This document shows positions 46,717-55,332 of a stretch of 64,000 nt of DNA, piece after piece. The translations under genes were made by a program, and so were the position numbers. Where the stretch lies: positions 180,457 to 244,456 of the forward strand of contig CAYXYU010000003.1 of assembly GCA_964469525.1 (NCBI GenBank). Direction: 5' to 3'. The number at the start of each line of letters is the position of its first letter. Position 1 is the first letter of the stretch. The DNA is from JABDCD01 sp964469525 (GTDB lineage Bacteria; Pseudomonadota; Alphaproteobacteria; Rickettsiales; SXRF01). The notes beneath the pieces are model-generated. The model searched no databases, was not told where the DNA came from, and worked only from the letters and a program-made list of their open reading frames with translations.

Positions 46717-47478
46717 ATGAAGGAAGCCAAAACGAAAATCCGTCTTTACGTACCGGCCGCATTTGCCGAAGGGCAGATGCAGCCGCTGTCGACGGGCCAG
46801 TCGCATTATCTGGCGAACGTCATGCGCTGCCGCAAAGGCGATGCGATTGGCATTTTCAACGGACATGACGGTGAGTGGCGGGCCGAAGTGACGGCCACAG
46901 AAAAAAAAGCGATAACGTTGATATGTCGCTCCCGATACGCTGAGCAGAAAAACAGCCCCGATATCTGGCTCGCTTTCGCGCCGATTAAAAACAAGACGGA
47001 GCTGGTGGTGGAAAAGGCGGTGGAACTCGGCGTATCGGCGCTGCTGCCGGTATTTACCCGGCATGCGGTGGTTCGCAGTGTGAACCGGGAAAAACTGATG
47101 GCGCACGCCATCGAGGCCGCCGAGCAGTCGGGCCGCCACGACGTGCCGCGCCTGGAGGAGCATAAGGATATTCCGGCCTTGCTGGCGGCGTGGCCACAGG
47201 ACCGTGCGCTGCTCTTCGCCGATGAAAGCGGCGGCGGCGCGCCTCTGGGGGAGGTATTGCCGTCGCTTCCGCAGGGAAAATACGGGATGCTGATCGGTCC
47301 CGAAGGCGGCTTCGCACCGGAAGAACAGCAAATTTTACGTGCGCAGCCGTTTGTCAAACCGTTCGGCATGGGGCCGCGCATCCTGCGTGCCGATACGGCA
47401 GCTGTGGCAGCGCTTGCCTGCCTGCAGGCCTGGCGCGGTGACTGGAATGAAGCTCCCCACTTCGAGGCTGTCGAATGA
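46717..47478 (+). CDS. rsmE: 16S rRNA m3U1498 methyltransferase
   Basis: The 253-residue SPOUT-fold enzyme methylates U1498 in 16S rRNA. Landmarks are an N-terminal PUA-like domain (GQSHYLANVMRCRKGDAI), then KTELVVEKAVELGVSALLPV, EQSGRHDVPRL and the knot region LIGPEGGFAPEE...LGxRILRADTA (here MGPRILRADTA). It overlaps the glutamate-cysteine ligase gene by 4 bases. The order ubiA/rsmE/gshA is common in Alphaproteobacteria. Confidence 0.95.
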   Translation: MKEAKTKIRLYVPAAFAEGQMQPLSTGQSHYLANVMRCRKGDAIGIFNGHDGEWRAEVTATEKKAITLICRSRYAEQKNSPDIWLAFAPIKNKTELVVEKAVELGVSALLPVFTRHAVVRSVNREKLMAHAIEAAEQSGRHDVPRLEEHKDIPALLAAWPQDRALLFADESGGGAPLGEVLPSLPQGKYGMLIGPEGGFAPEEQQILRAQPFVKPFGMGPRILRADTAAVAALACLQAWRGDWNEAPHFEAVE

Positions 47479-48725
47479 ACCCCATACTCGACCTGATAAA
47501 ACAATTAGACGAAACTCGCTGCGAGGAGATCGAGCGCTGGTTTGCGCATCAGCGCGCAAAAGCAGCGCCGTACATTTACACCTCGGTCGATCTTCGCCAT
47601 TCGGGATTGCGCCTGCTGCCGGTCGATACCAACCTGTTCCCGGCCGGATTCAATAATCTGTCGCCGCAGGCCAGAGCCCGCGCATCGCGTTTTCTCGCGC
47701 GGCTGCTGGCCGAGCGCTATCCGGGTACGCGGCGCGTGCTGATCGTGCCGGAAAACCACACGCGTAACCTGGCCTATCTGGATAATCTGGCGGCGCTGCT
47801 TTCCATCTTCGCACAGGCTGGCGTGGAAGCCAGGCTCGGCAGTCTGATCGCCTCCGAACCGCTGACGCTGCAATCCGCCTCCGGTCAGTCGCTGACACAG
47901 TATCCGCTGGTACGAAAAACCGGCCGTATCCTACTGGCGGATGGGTTCGATCCTGACCTGATTGTCATGAATAACGATATGACCGCCGGCGTGCCGGAAC
48001 TGCTGCAGAATGCCAGGCAACCGGTGACGCCGCCGCTCTCCATGGGCTGGTGGCAGCGCCGCAAGAGCCTGCATTTCGCTGAATATAAATCGCTCGCCGA
48101 AGATTTCGGGAAAAGCTTTTCCTTTGACCCCTGGTTGATCTCCGCCGAGTTTCATCGCTGCGGGCTGGTCGATTTCAAGGAACGTACCGGGCTGGACTAT
48201 GTGGCCAAGGGAGCGGAGAAGGTGCTGGCGCGGGTGCGCGAGAAGCACAAGGAATATGGAATTACGGATGAACCGTACGTATTCATCAAGGCGGAAAGCG
48301 GCACCTACGGCATGGGCATCATGACCGTACGCTCTCCTGAAGAGGTATTGGAGATCAATAAGAAAAGCCGCAACAAGATGCAGACGGTCAAGGAAGGGGC
48401 GCGTGTCAGCGAGGTTATCATCCAGGAAGGTGTTCCGACCGTCGACCATATTGACGGCAAGCCCGCCGAGCCGATGGTATATATGATTGATGGCGTGCCG
48501 GTTGGCGGCATGTACCGCGTCAACGCGATGCGCGACGCCTTCACCAACCTTAATGCTGCCGGCATGGAATTTGCCGGCATGTGCGATGAGGCGGAAGATG
48601 ATTGCGGCCGCTGGACCTCGGTGCAGGACTGCCATTTCCGCAGCTTCGGGATCGTCGCCGCTATCGCCGCGCTGGCCGCCGCCCGCGAGGATTATACGCC
48701 AGGAAAAGACGGCGCGGGGATTTGA
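47475..48725 (+). CDS. gshA: Glutamate-cysteine ligase (TIGR02049-type)
   Basis: The 416-residue product resembles the ferrooxidans-type glutamate-cysteine ligase rather than the E. coli GshA or plant-type enzymes. Recognisable blocks are YTSVDLRHSG..LPVDTNLFPAGFNNL, IVMNNDMTAG, FIKAESGTYGMGIM (ATP-grasp-like) and GGMYRVNA. It makes gamma-glutamylcysteine, the first step of glutathione synthesis. It overlaps rsmE by 4 bases; gshB is not in the window. Family name is from memory of the motif layout. Confidence 0.82.
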   Translation: MNPILDLIKQLDETRCEEIERWFAHQRAKAAPYIYTSVDLRHSGLRLLPVDTNLFPAGFNNLSPQARARASRFLARLLAERYPGTRRVLIVPENHTRNLAYLDNLAALLSIFAQAGVEARLGSLIASEPLTLQSASGQSLTQYPLVRKTGRILLADGFDPDLIVMNNDMTAGVPELLQNARQPVTPPLSMGWWQRRKSLHFAEYKSLAEDFGKSFSFDPWLISAEFHRCGLVDFKERTGLDYVAKGAEKVLARVREKHKEYGITDEPYVFIKAESGTYGMGIMTVRSPEEVLEINKKSRNKMQTVKEGARVSEVIIQEGVPTVDHIDGKPAEPMVYMIDGVPVGGMYRVNAMRDAFTNLNAAGMEFAGMCDEAEDDCGRWTSVQDCHFRSFGIVAAIAALAAAREDYTPGKDGAGI

Positions 48726-48732
48726 TCGAATT

Positions 48733-48826
48733 CCTCCCCCTGAAAGGGGAGGATGGCGGGGGTCCTTATCCGCTTACTCGGACTGGAGAGAGACCCCACC
48801 CGGCCTCCCCTTTCAGGGGGGGGAGT
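48733..48826. repeat. Large intergenic palindrome between convergent genes
   Basis: CCTCCCCCTGAAAGGGGAGG (48733-48752) recurs inverted at 48804-48825, and GGGGGTC/GACCCC form an inner stem. It fills the gap between the convergent gshA-like and M16 peptidase genes and probably folds into a cruciform or acts as a two-way terminator. Confidence 0.75.
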
Positions 48827-48827
48827 G

Positions 48828-50081
48828 TTATTTAAGTCGTGTCGTTAGCTTCTCATACGGCAGTACACCCGACACGTCACCCAGCGCGGTAACGGCGAGC
48901 GGACCTTCTGCCATCTGCCGCGCCAGCCGCATGACGTCGTCGGCGGTGACGGCATCGATGCGGGCGCCGATGTCGCGCGCCTGCCGGTACTCGCCGAACA
49001 TCAGCAGGTTTCGGCCGATCCAGCCGGCCACGCTCTGCGGGTTCTCGCGCGACATGAAGATTTCTGCTTTCTGCTGGTTCTTGGCGCGCTGCAGCTCGGC
49101 ATCACCGATGCCATGTTGCATGGCAGTGATCTGATCGACCAGCACGCCGGATAGTTCTCCGGCCTGATCGGGCGAGGTGGCGGCATAGATGCTCATGACG
49201 CCTGAGTCCTCGTAACCGGATCCGGTAGCATACACCGTATAAGCCAGTCCGCGCTTCTCGCGCACTTCCTGGAACAGCCGTGACGACATGCCTCCGCCCA
49301 GAATATTGGCGTAGGTCTGGAGCGCATAGTAGTCCGGCGAGTGGATGGACACGGCAGGCAGGCCGATCATCAGGTGCAGCTGCTCGAAATCGCGAGAGAT
49401 ACGCTTATCGCCGCCCTTGTACTGTGCGATCTCGAATGGCGGGCCGGCTGGATTTTTCGGCAGTGCGAAATATTCCTCGGCGAGCGTCACGAAATGCGCA
49501 TGGTCTATGTCGCCCGCCGCCGACAGCACGATGCGCGGCGCGTGGTAATGCTTCCGCATGTAGCCGACCACCTGGTCGCGCGTGGCGGAGGCGATGCGCT
49601 CCTGCGTGCTAAGGATCGAGCGGCCCAGCGGTTGATCCGGGAATGAAGTCTCATCGAAATAATCGAGAATCAGGTCGTCAGGCGTGTCGTGATGCATGGC
49701 GATTTCCTGAATGATCACGCCTTTTTCGCGTTCGAGCTCCGACTCCTCGAACAGCGAGTGCTGCAGGATGTCGCCCAGTATGTCGGTGGCGACGCGCACA
49801 TCCTGTTTCAGTACTTTCGCATAGTAAACGGTCATTTCCATCGAGGTATAGGCGTTGCTTTGGCCGCCGATCATGTCGAATGCCTCCGCGATATCGCGGG
49901 CGCTGCGCTTGGCGGTACCCTTGAAGGCCAGATGCTCGAGCAGGTGCGAAATGCCGTTTTCCGCCTCGCTTTCATAGCGCGCGCCGGCGCCGACGCTGAC
50001 CGTCACCGCAACGCTCTCGGCGCCGGGCAGGTGCTCGGTGGCGACGCGCAGCCCGTTGCTCAGAGTGGTCAGCTGGTACAT
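48828..50081 (-). CDS. M16 family zinc peptidase (processing-peptidase-like)
   Basis: The 417-residue protein has the inverted zinc motif HLLEH at 46-50 with the downstream Glu (ELEREKGVIIQEIAMHHDTP) about 75 residues later, and the C-terminal half of an M16B peptidase with a GLAYTVYATGSGYEDSG block. Relatives include the mitochondrial processing peptidase beta subunit. There is no signal peptide, so it is probably cytoplasmic. It overlaps the GNAT gene by 13 bases in a thrC-linked cluster that is common in Alphaproteobacteria. Confidence 0.92.
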   Translation of the reverse strand: MYQLTTLSNGLRVATEHLPGAESVAVTVSVGAGARYESEAENGISHLLEHLAFKGTAKRSARDIAEAFDMIGGQSNAYTSMEMTVYYAKVLKQDVRVATDILGDILQHSLFEESELEREKGVIIQEIAMHHDTPDDLILDYFDETSFPDQPLGRSILSTQERIASATRDQVVGYMRKHYHAPRIVLSAAGDIDHAHFVTLAEEYFALPKNPAGPPFEIAQYKGGDKRISRDFEQLHLMIGLPAVSIHSPDYYALQTYANILGGGMSSRLFQEVREKRGLAYTVYATGSGYEDSGVMSIYAATSPDQAGELSGVLVDQITAMQHGIGDAELQRAKNQQKAEIFMSRENPQSVAGWIGRNLLMFGEYRQARDIGARIDAVTADDVMRLARQMAEGPLAVTALGDVSGVLPYEKLTTRLK

Positions 50082-50602
50082 ACCGGCTCCTTCAGCGGGA
50101 GGGCATACAAATAGTCATCGAAATTCCAGTCGCCCATGCGCACCGGCACCTCGGCGATCTTGGTGAAGCCGAGTCGCGTGTAGAAGCGCTGCGCGGGAAG
50201 GTTGTGCGGATTCACCAGCAGGCGCAGTTCTTTGGCGGGCCGGAACGCATTGATCACCGTCTTTATCAGCGCGCGGCCGGTACCCTGTCCCTGCCGGTCC
50301 GGCAGCACGTAGATTTTCCGTACCCAGATCAGGCGCTCATTCTCGCGGTATCCGGATACGAAACCGACAGCTTCGCCATTCTGGCGCGCGATCCAGAAGC
50401 GATGACCGTCCCGCATCTCCTGCTGTAGATTCTCCGGGCTGTAAATTTTCTCCAGCATGTTGGCGATCTGCTCCGGCATCAGGATACCCTGATACACCGC
50501 CGGCCAGATGGCATGGGCAAGGCGCGCGATCTCCGGCAGACCGTGCTCGTCAACCGGCGTAATGGCAAGCGCTCCGCGCCTATCGGTGGCAAAAGCGGTC
50601 AT
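50069..50602 (-). CDS. GNAT family N-acetyltransferase
   Basis: The 177-residue protein has the acetyl-CoA pyrophosphate loop RQGQGTGRALI preceded by the beta-strand WVRKIYVLP, and a C-terminal NPHNLPAQRFYTRLGF block, all typical of GNAT enzymes. The acceptor is unknown. It begins 1 base after the thrC stop codon and overlaps the M16 peptidase gene, so the three are one transcript. Confidence 0.88.
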   Translation of the reverse strand: MTAFATDRRGALAITPVDEHGLPEIARLAHAIWPAVYQGILMPEQIANMLEKIYSPENLQQEMRDGHRFWIARQNGEAVGFVSGYRENERLIWVRKIYVLPDRQGQGTGRALIKTVINAFRPAKELRLLVNPHNLPAQRFYTRLGFTKIAEVPVRMGDWNFDDYLYALPLKEPVCTS

Positions 50603-50603
50603 G

Positions 50604-52007
50604 CTATGACCGTTTCATGATGAGTTTTTTCACCGCTTCCACGTCGTTTTTCACCGTATCGAAGCGTTCCTTGCGCTTCATCAGGTCGGAAAGATGCGGC
50701 GGCAGGGGAGGCGTGATGCCGGTGGCTTCGCGGACGGCTTCTGGGAATTTGGCAGGATGCGCGGTGGCAAGCACCACAAGCGGCGCCGCCGTGTCGCGGC
50801 GGCAACGCGACCCGGCCACCAGTCCGACGGCGGTATGCGGGTCGAGCAGCTCGCCGGTGGCGGCGTAGGTATCCTGCATCGCCTGCTTCGTGTCGGCGTC
50901 GCTGACCGCGCAGGCGGAGAACTGGTCTTTCAGCCGGTTCCACACGGAAGGCGACAGTGCCAGTTTGCGGTCGCTGCGGAAACGGACCATCATGTCACCG
51001 ATCGCCCTGCCGTCGTGCTCATACAGGTCGAACAGCAGCCGCTCGAAATTGCTCGATATCTGGATATCCATGCTCGGGCTGATGGTGGGCTGTACCTCTT
51101 CCATGCCGTAGGTGCCGGTATTGAGGCAGCGCGTCAGTATGTCGTTGCGGTTGGTGGCGATGATGAGTTGGTCGATGGGCAGTCCCAGCCGCTTGGCCAT
51201 CATGCCGGCATAAATGTCGCCGAAATTACCGGTCGGCACCGAGAAGCTGACGCTCCGCGCCGGGGCGCCAAGCGTCAACGCCGCATAGAAGTAATAGGGA
51301 ATCTGCGCCGCGATGCGTGCCCAGTTGATCGAGTTGACGGCGGTAAGACGGTGGTGCTGGCGGAAATCCGCATCGGCAAACAGCGCCTTCACGATATCCT
51401 GGCAATCGTCAAAGGTGCCCTCGACGGCGATATTATGCACGTTTTTATCCGTTACCGTCGTCATCTGGCGGCGCTGCACGTCCGACACGCGGCCTTTCGG
51501 GTGCAGGATAACGATATCCATGTTGCGTCGCCCCTGGCAGCCGGCGATAGCTGCCGAACCGGTATCGCCGGAGGTAGCGCCGACGATTACCGCTTTCTCA
51601 CCGCGTGTCTCGAGAATATGATCGAGAAGCCTGCCTAAAAACTGCAGCGCGAAATCCTTGAAGGCGAGCGTCGGGCCGTGGAACAGTTCCAGCAGGAAGC
51701 TATGTGCCTCGAGCTGCTTGATCGGGGCAATGGCGGTGTGACGGAAGGTTTTATAAGACTCGCCGATGATGCGCTCGAGCACCTCCGGCGCGACGCTGTC
51801 TCCGGTGAAGCGCGAGATGATGGTGAAGGCGAGCTCGGGATAGGACATGGCCTGCATCGCCGCGATTTCGGTGATGGCAAACTCCGGTATTTGATCGGGC
51901 ACGTACAGGCCGCCATCACTGGCGAGACCTGCCAGCACGGCATCGTCAAAGGAAAGTTCGGGCGCGGCGCCGCGCGTCGATACGTAGCGGATACTCACAA
52001 AACTCAA
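50604..52007 (-). CDS. thrC: Threonine synthase
   Basis: The 467-residue PLP enzyme converts O-phosphohomoserine to threonine. Markers: start FVSIRYVSTRGAAPELSF, PLP Lys117 in GPTLAFKDFALQFLG, phosphate loop GATSGDTGSAAI, and VPTGNFGDIYAGMMAK. It is the longer bacterial/fungal type. It overlaps the M32 carboxypeptidase gene by 4 bases upstream. Confidence 0.96.
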   Translation of the reverse strand: MSFVSIRYVSTRGAAPELSFDDAVLAGLASDGGLYVPDQIPEFAITEIAAMQAMSYPELAFTIISRFTGDSVAPEVLERIIGESYKTFRHTAIAPIKQLEAHSFLLELFHGPTLAFKDFALQFLGRLLDHILETRGEKAVIVGATSGDTGSAAIAGCQGRRNMDIVILHPKGRVSDVQRRQMTTVTDKNVHNIAVEGTFDDCQDIVKALFADADFRQHHRLTAVNSINWARIAAQIPYYFYAALTLGAPARSVSFSVPTGNFGDIYAGMMAKRLGLPIDQLIIATNRNDILTRCLNTGTYGMEEVQPTISPSMDIQISSNFERLLFDLYEHDGRAIGDMMVRFRSDRKLALSPSVWNRLKDQFSACAVSDADTKQAMQDTYAATGELLDPHTAVGLVAGSRCRRDTAAPLVVLATAHPAKFPEAVREATGITPPLPPHLSDLMKRKERFDTVKNDVEAVKKLIMKRS

Positions 52008-53494
52008 GCCAGATAGCGGGTTTCCAGATGCCCCTTATATAGAGAAACATCGAGGGCTTGACCAGTGGCATGTTGAAGTAAATCGGGGGTGGAGAGCTTG
52101 CTGCCCAAGCTGTGGATATTTCTATTAAGCCATGAAAATAATTGATTAAAATCACCATTCCGGATATTTCCCGCCAAATCGGGAATGGCTTTTCTGGCTG
52201 CCTGGAACAGCTGGGCTGCGGTCATAGCGCCAAGGCTGTAGGTGGGAAAATAGCCGAAAGTCCCATCCGGCCAGTGGATGTCCTGCATGCAGCCATTGGC
52301 ATTTGTATCGGGCGCGATGCCGAGCAGCTGCTGCATCTGCTCGTTCCATGCGTCGGGCAGGTCTTTCACCGCGAGCGTGCCGCCGATGAGCTGTTTTTCC
52401 AGCCGGTAGCGCAGAATCACATGCGCCGGATAAGTGGCTTCATCGGCATCGACGCGGATCAGGCTCGGCTGCACCTGCGTCATCAGCTGGTAGATATTCT
52501 CCGCGTCCCACGCCTTGCCTTCACCGCCGAACGCCTCGCGCATGATGGGCGCCGCGAAGTGGAGGAAGTCACGGCTGATGCAGAGCTGCATCTCGGTAAG
52601 CAGCGACTGGCTTTCATGCAGGGTCATGCCGCGCGCTTCGCCGACCGGCTGGTAGCGCCACTGCTCCGGCAAGCCCATTTCATAGAGCGCGTGTCCGGTT
52701 TCGTGCATAACGCCGAAGAAGCCGGAGAGGAAATCCTGTTCGTTATAGCGCGTGGTCAGCCGGATGTCGCCCGGAATGCCGCCGCAGAACGGGTGCGTGC
52801 TCTCGTCCAGCCTTCCACGGGTGAAATCAAAGCCGAGCCTTTCCATGAACTGCCTGCCGAGCGTTTTCTGCATGGCAACGGGGAAGGGGCCTTCGAGCGG
52901 TATCGGCACCGGCTGTGTTGCCTGATGATCCATTACCTTGACAATGAAACCGGGCAGGAAGGCGGCCAGATCGTCGAACAGCGGGTCGATCAGGGCGGAG
53001 GTGGTGCCGGGATCGTACTGGTCGAGCAGCGCGTCATAAGGTGAGAGATTAAGTGATTCCGCCTTGGCCTGCGCCGACTCGCGCACCAGGGAAAGCACTT
53101 TCTCCTGATAGGGTGCAAACCCCAGCCAGTCGTTGGCTTTGCGTGCGCTGCGCCAGAATAGTTCCGATTCATGGCAGGCCTTGGTCAGCGCCGTGACCAG
53201 CGCTGCCGGCACGGCGGTCGCATGCTGCCAGGCGCGTTTCATTTCGCGCAGGTTGGCCTGCTGCCAGTCATCCAGCGAGGCGTGCGTTGCGTCTGCTTTG
53301 GCAAACAACTCGCCCAGTTTCGGTTGCGTGATCGTCTCATGGGTGATTTCGGCCAGCACCGCCATCTGCTCGCCGCGCATGTCGCCCGAAAGCGGCGGCA
53401 TCATCGTTGCGTTGTCCCAGCCAAGCATGCTCATCGCCGCGCGCAGGTTGGACCAGCGGCGAAAGACAGTTTCGAGTTCCTTATAGGCATCCAT
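52004..53494 (-). CDS. M32 family carboxypeptidase (Taq type)
   Basis: The 496-residue metallo-carboxypeptidase has the zinc motif HETGH (about residue 263) in GVMHETGHALYEMG, with HESQSLL downstream supplying the Glu ligand and GDIRLTTRY upstream. It releases C-terminal amino acids, probably in peptide recycling in the cytoplasm. It heads the thrC-GNAT-M16 cluster. The 72-base gap upstream is shared with a divergent small gene. Confidence 0.94.
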   Translation of the reverse strand: MDAYKELETVFRRWSNLRAAMSMLGWDNATMMPPLSGDMRGEQMAVLAEITHETITQPKLGELFAKADATHASLDDWQQANLREMKRAWQHATAVPAALVTALTKACHESELFWRSARKANDWLGFAPYQEKVLSLVRESAQAKAESLNLSPYDALLDQYDPGTTSALIDPLFDDLAAFLPGFIVKVMDHQATQPVPIPLEGPFPVAMQKTLGRQFMERLGFDFTRGRLDESTHPFCGGIPGDIRLTTRYNEQDFLSGFFGVMHETGHALYEMGLPEQWRYQPVGEARGMTLHESQSLLTEMQLCISRDFLHFAAPIMREAFGGEGKAWDAENIYQLMTQVQPSLIRVDADEATYPAHVILRYRLEKQLIGGTLAVKDLPDAWNEQMQQLLGIAPDTNANGCMQDIHWPDGTFGYFPTYSLGAMTAAQLFQAARKAIPDLAGNIRNGDFNQLFSWLNRNIHSLGSKLSTPDLLQHATGQALDVSLYKGHLETRYLA

Positions 53495-53566
53495 AAAATT
53501 ATTTTACCATCCTCCCGGCAATGTTACAGTGCAGGCATCTTTGTAACACAGGCATGAGGAGTTGTT

Positions 53567-53815
53567 ATGACTAATAAGGACGAATTGCAGCAGGCGCAAC
53601 GTCAACTTAGCGACATGAAGAACGATCTCGACGCGCTGCAGCAGGTGCTGAAGAACAGCAACAACGAGCAGGCGGAACTGCTGATCCAGCAGATGACCGG
53701 TAAAAACGGCATGCTGCGCACGCTGGGTTCCATGCTCAACCAGCTGCTGCAGGACCCGGTAGTGCGGCAGGCGGTGGAGAGTAGCGGACCTCTCAAGACG
53801 AATAAAACCAACTGA
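53567..53815 (+). CDS. Small coiled-coil protein
   Basis: An 82-residue, mostly helical protein; residues 5-50 form a heptad-like coiled coil rich in Gln and Leu (ELQQAQRQLSDMKNDLDALQ). There is no signal peptide or membrane segment. GAGGAG precedes ATG at a good distance, so translation is likely. The family is not recognised. It converges with the SURF1 gene, 4 bases apart. Confidence 0.6.
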   Translation: MTNKDELQQAQRQLSDMKNDLDALQQVLKNSNNEQAELLIQQMTGKNGMLRTLGSMLNQLLQDPVVRQAVESSGPLKTNKTN

Positions 53816-53819
53816 GTCG

Positions 53820-54503
53820 CTATCCGATCTTCCGGTGATAAAAGGCGAACATCACCAGTGCGATGACGGCCAGCGAAAACCAGGTGATGGCGTAGTTCCG
53901 GTGATCGTTGCGCAGGACGATTTTGCCATCGCTGGGAATAGGATAAACGCCTTTTTCCATCGGTGCCACGGCCTGCACGATTATCGGGGTCAGTTTCAGG
54001 CCGGTATGGTCCTCCATGGCCGGGAGATTGTCGTAAAACCAGATGTTCCGGTCGGGGCGGTTCTCCGGCGCGAAAAGCGCCTTGGGACGTAGCGGGCGGA
54101 TGATGCCGTGTACCGTCTGTAGACCCTCCGGGTGCGTTTCCCGCCCCGACGGCGCCCAGCCGCGGTTGACCAGAATGGTACGTCCATCCTCCAGCGTGAA
54201 GGGCGTCAGCAGGTGGAACCCGGTGCCGATCACGCCGGTGACGCCCGGCGCGGGGCCGATCGCCTGCATGGCCTTATCGTAATGGAAGCGACCGGTCAGC
54301 ATAACGTGGCGATAGTCCAATTCTTCCACTGAAGCGGGCAGGATAGTAAGCGGCGGCAGCGCCTGCGCTGACTGAATGTCTGCAATCAGTGCATTTTTCC
54401 ATTGCAGGCGCTGCACTTGCCACGCCCCGAGCGACAACAGCAGGGCCAGCGTGGCAGCCAGGAACAGCAGCGGAACCGGCTCGGGTTTACGGAACTTCAT
54501 CAT
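53820..54503 (-). CDS. SURF1 family cytochrome oxidase assembly protein
   Basis: The 227-residue protein has two terminal membrane helices (about 11-30 and 205-222) around an extracytoplasmic domain, and the family motifs LGAWQVQRLQWKNALI, GAAPGxxG-like stretch, ILVNRGWAP and WFSLAV. SURF1 helps insert haem a into cytochrome c oxidase subunit I. In many Alphaproteobacteria it follows the cox genes; none are in this window. Confidence 0.9.
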   Translation of the reverse strand: MMKFRKPEPVPLLFLAATLALLLSLGAWQVQRLQWKNALIADIQSAQALPPLTILPASVEELDYRHVMLTGRFHYDKAMQAIGPAPGVTGVIGTGFHLLTPFTLEDGRTILVNRGWAPSGRETHPEGLQTVHGIIRPLRPKALFAPENRPDRNIWFYDNLPAMEDHTGLKLTPIIVQAVAPMEKGVYPIPSDGKIVLRNDHRNYAITWFSLAVIALVMFAFYHRKIG

Positions 54504-54531
54504 AAAAATACATAATTTAGGATGGGGGTGC

Positions 54532-54559
54532 TTGAACCTAGCATTTTAAGGCCTATATT
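54532..54559 (+). promoter_or_regulatory. Probable promoter of the peroxiredoxin gene
   Basis: TTGAAC (54532-54537), a 16-base spacer and TATATT (54554-54559) lie about 40 bases before the ATG at 54599, with AAGGAG as ribosome binding site. No OxyR-type site is obvious. Confidence 0.55.
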
Positions 54560-54598
54560 CACAAGGCTTACCTCACCCTGCATACAAGGAGACAGACT

Positions 54599-55237
54599 AT
54601 GAGCGTACTGGTTGGCAAGAACGCCCCCGATTTCACCGCCGCCGCGGTGATGCCCGACAACAGCATCGAAGACAAGTTCAACCTGCTGTCCTATCTCGGC
54701 ATCAAGAAGGATGCCTCCGGCAAGGTCACCAAGAAAGGCAAGCTCGGCGTGCTGTTCTTCTATCCGCTGGATTTCACCTTCGTCTGTCCGTCCGAGATCA
54801 TCGCCTTCAACAACCGCCTCAAGGAATTCAAGCTGAGGAAGACCGAAGTCATCGCCGTGTCGGTCGATTCGCATTTCACGCATCTGGCATGGAAGAACAC
54901 GCCGGTTGAGCGCGGCGGCATCGGCAACGTGCAGTTCCCGATGGTGGCCGACCTCACCAAGTCGATCGCCCGCGATTACGACGTGCTGACGGGTGGTGCG
55001 GTCGCTTTCCGCGGCACCTTCCTGATCGACGGCAACGGCATCGTGCGCCATCAGGTCGTCAACGACCTGCCGCTCGGCCGCAACGTTGACGAGGCGCTGC
55101 GCATGGTTGACGCGTTGCAGTTCCACGAGGAGCATGGCGAAGTCTGCCCGGCTGGTTGGGAGCGCGGCGAGGAAGGCATGCAGGCCAATGCCGCTGGCGT
55201 GTCGAAGTACCTGAAGTCGCACGCCAAGAAGCTATAA
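54599..55237 (+). CDS. ahpC: 2-Cys peroxiredoxin (AhpC/Prx1 type)
   Basis: The 212-residue peroxidase has the peroxidatic Cys63 in DFTFVCPSEI and the resolving Cys183 in GEVCPAGW, as in typical 2-Cys peroxiredoxins that reduce hydrogen peroxide and alkyl hydroperoxides as a ring of dimers. A 13-residue insertion with Lys/Gly (IKKDASGKVTKKG) after residue 34 is like that of other alphaproteobacterial members. trxB follows on the same strand, which would supply reducing power through thioredoxin. Confidence 0.93.
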   Translation: MSVLVGKNAPDFTAAAVMPDNSIEDKFNLLSYLGIKKDASGKVTKKGKLGVLFFYPLDFTFVCPSEIIAFNNRLKEFKLRKTEVIAVSVDSHFTHLAWKNTPVERGGIGNVQFPMVADLTKSIARDYDVLTGGAVAFRGTFLIDGNGIVRHQVVNDLPLGRNVDEALRMVDALQFHEEHGEVCPAGWERGEEGMQANAAGVSKYLKSHAKKL

Positions 55238-55242
55238 CGTTA

Positions 55243-55332
55243 ATCCTGCGACGCGAAGCGTGCGCAGGATCTCATCGCAAGGGGATCCTGTGCTCACGCT
55301 TTTTGCGTGCGCAAAAAGACGTGCCACAGGAT
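55243..55332 (+). repeat. Double palindrome in the ahpC-trxB gap covering the trxB start codon
   Basis: Hairpin 1 is ATCCTGCG/CGCAGGAT (55243-55270). Hairpin 2 is ATCCTGTG/CACAGGAT (55285-55332) with an inner perfect stem CTTTTTGCG-TG-CGCAAAAAG. The AT of the trxB ATG (55331) is the last part of hairpin 2, so an mRNA stem would hide the start codon. Confidence 0.75.
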
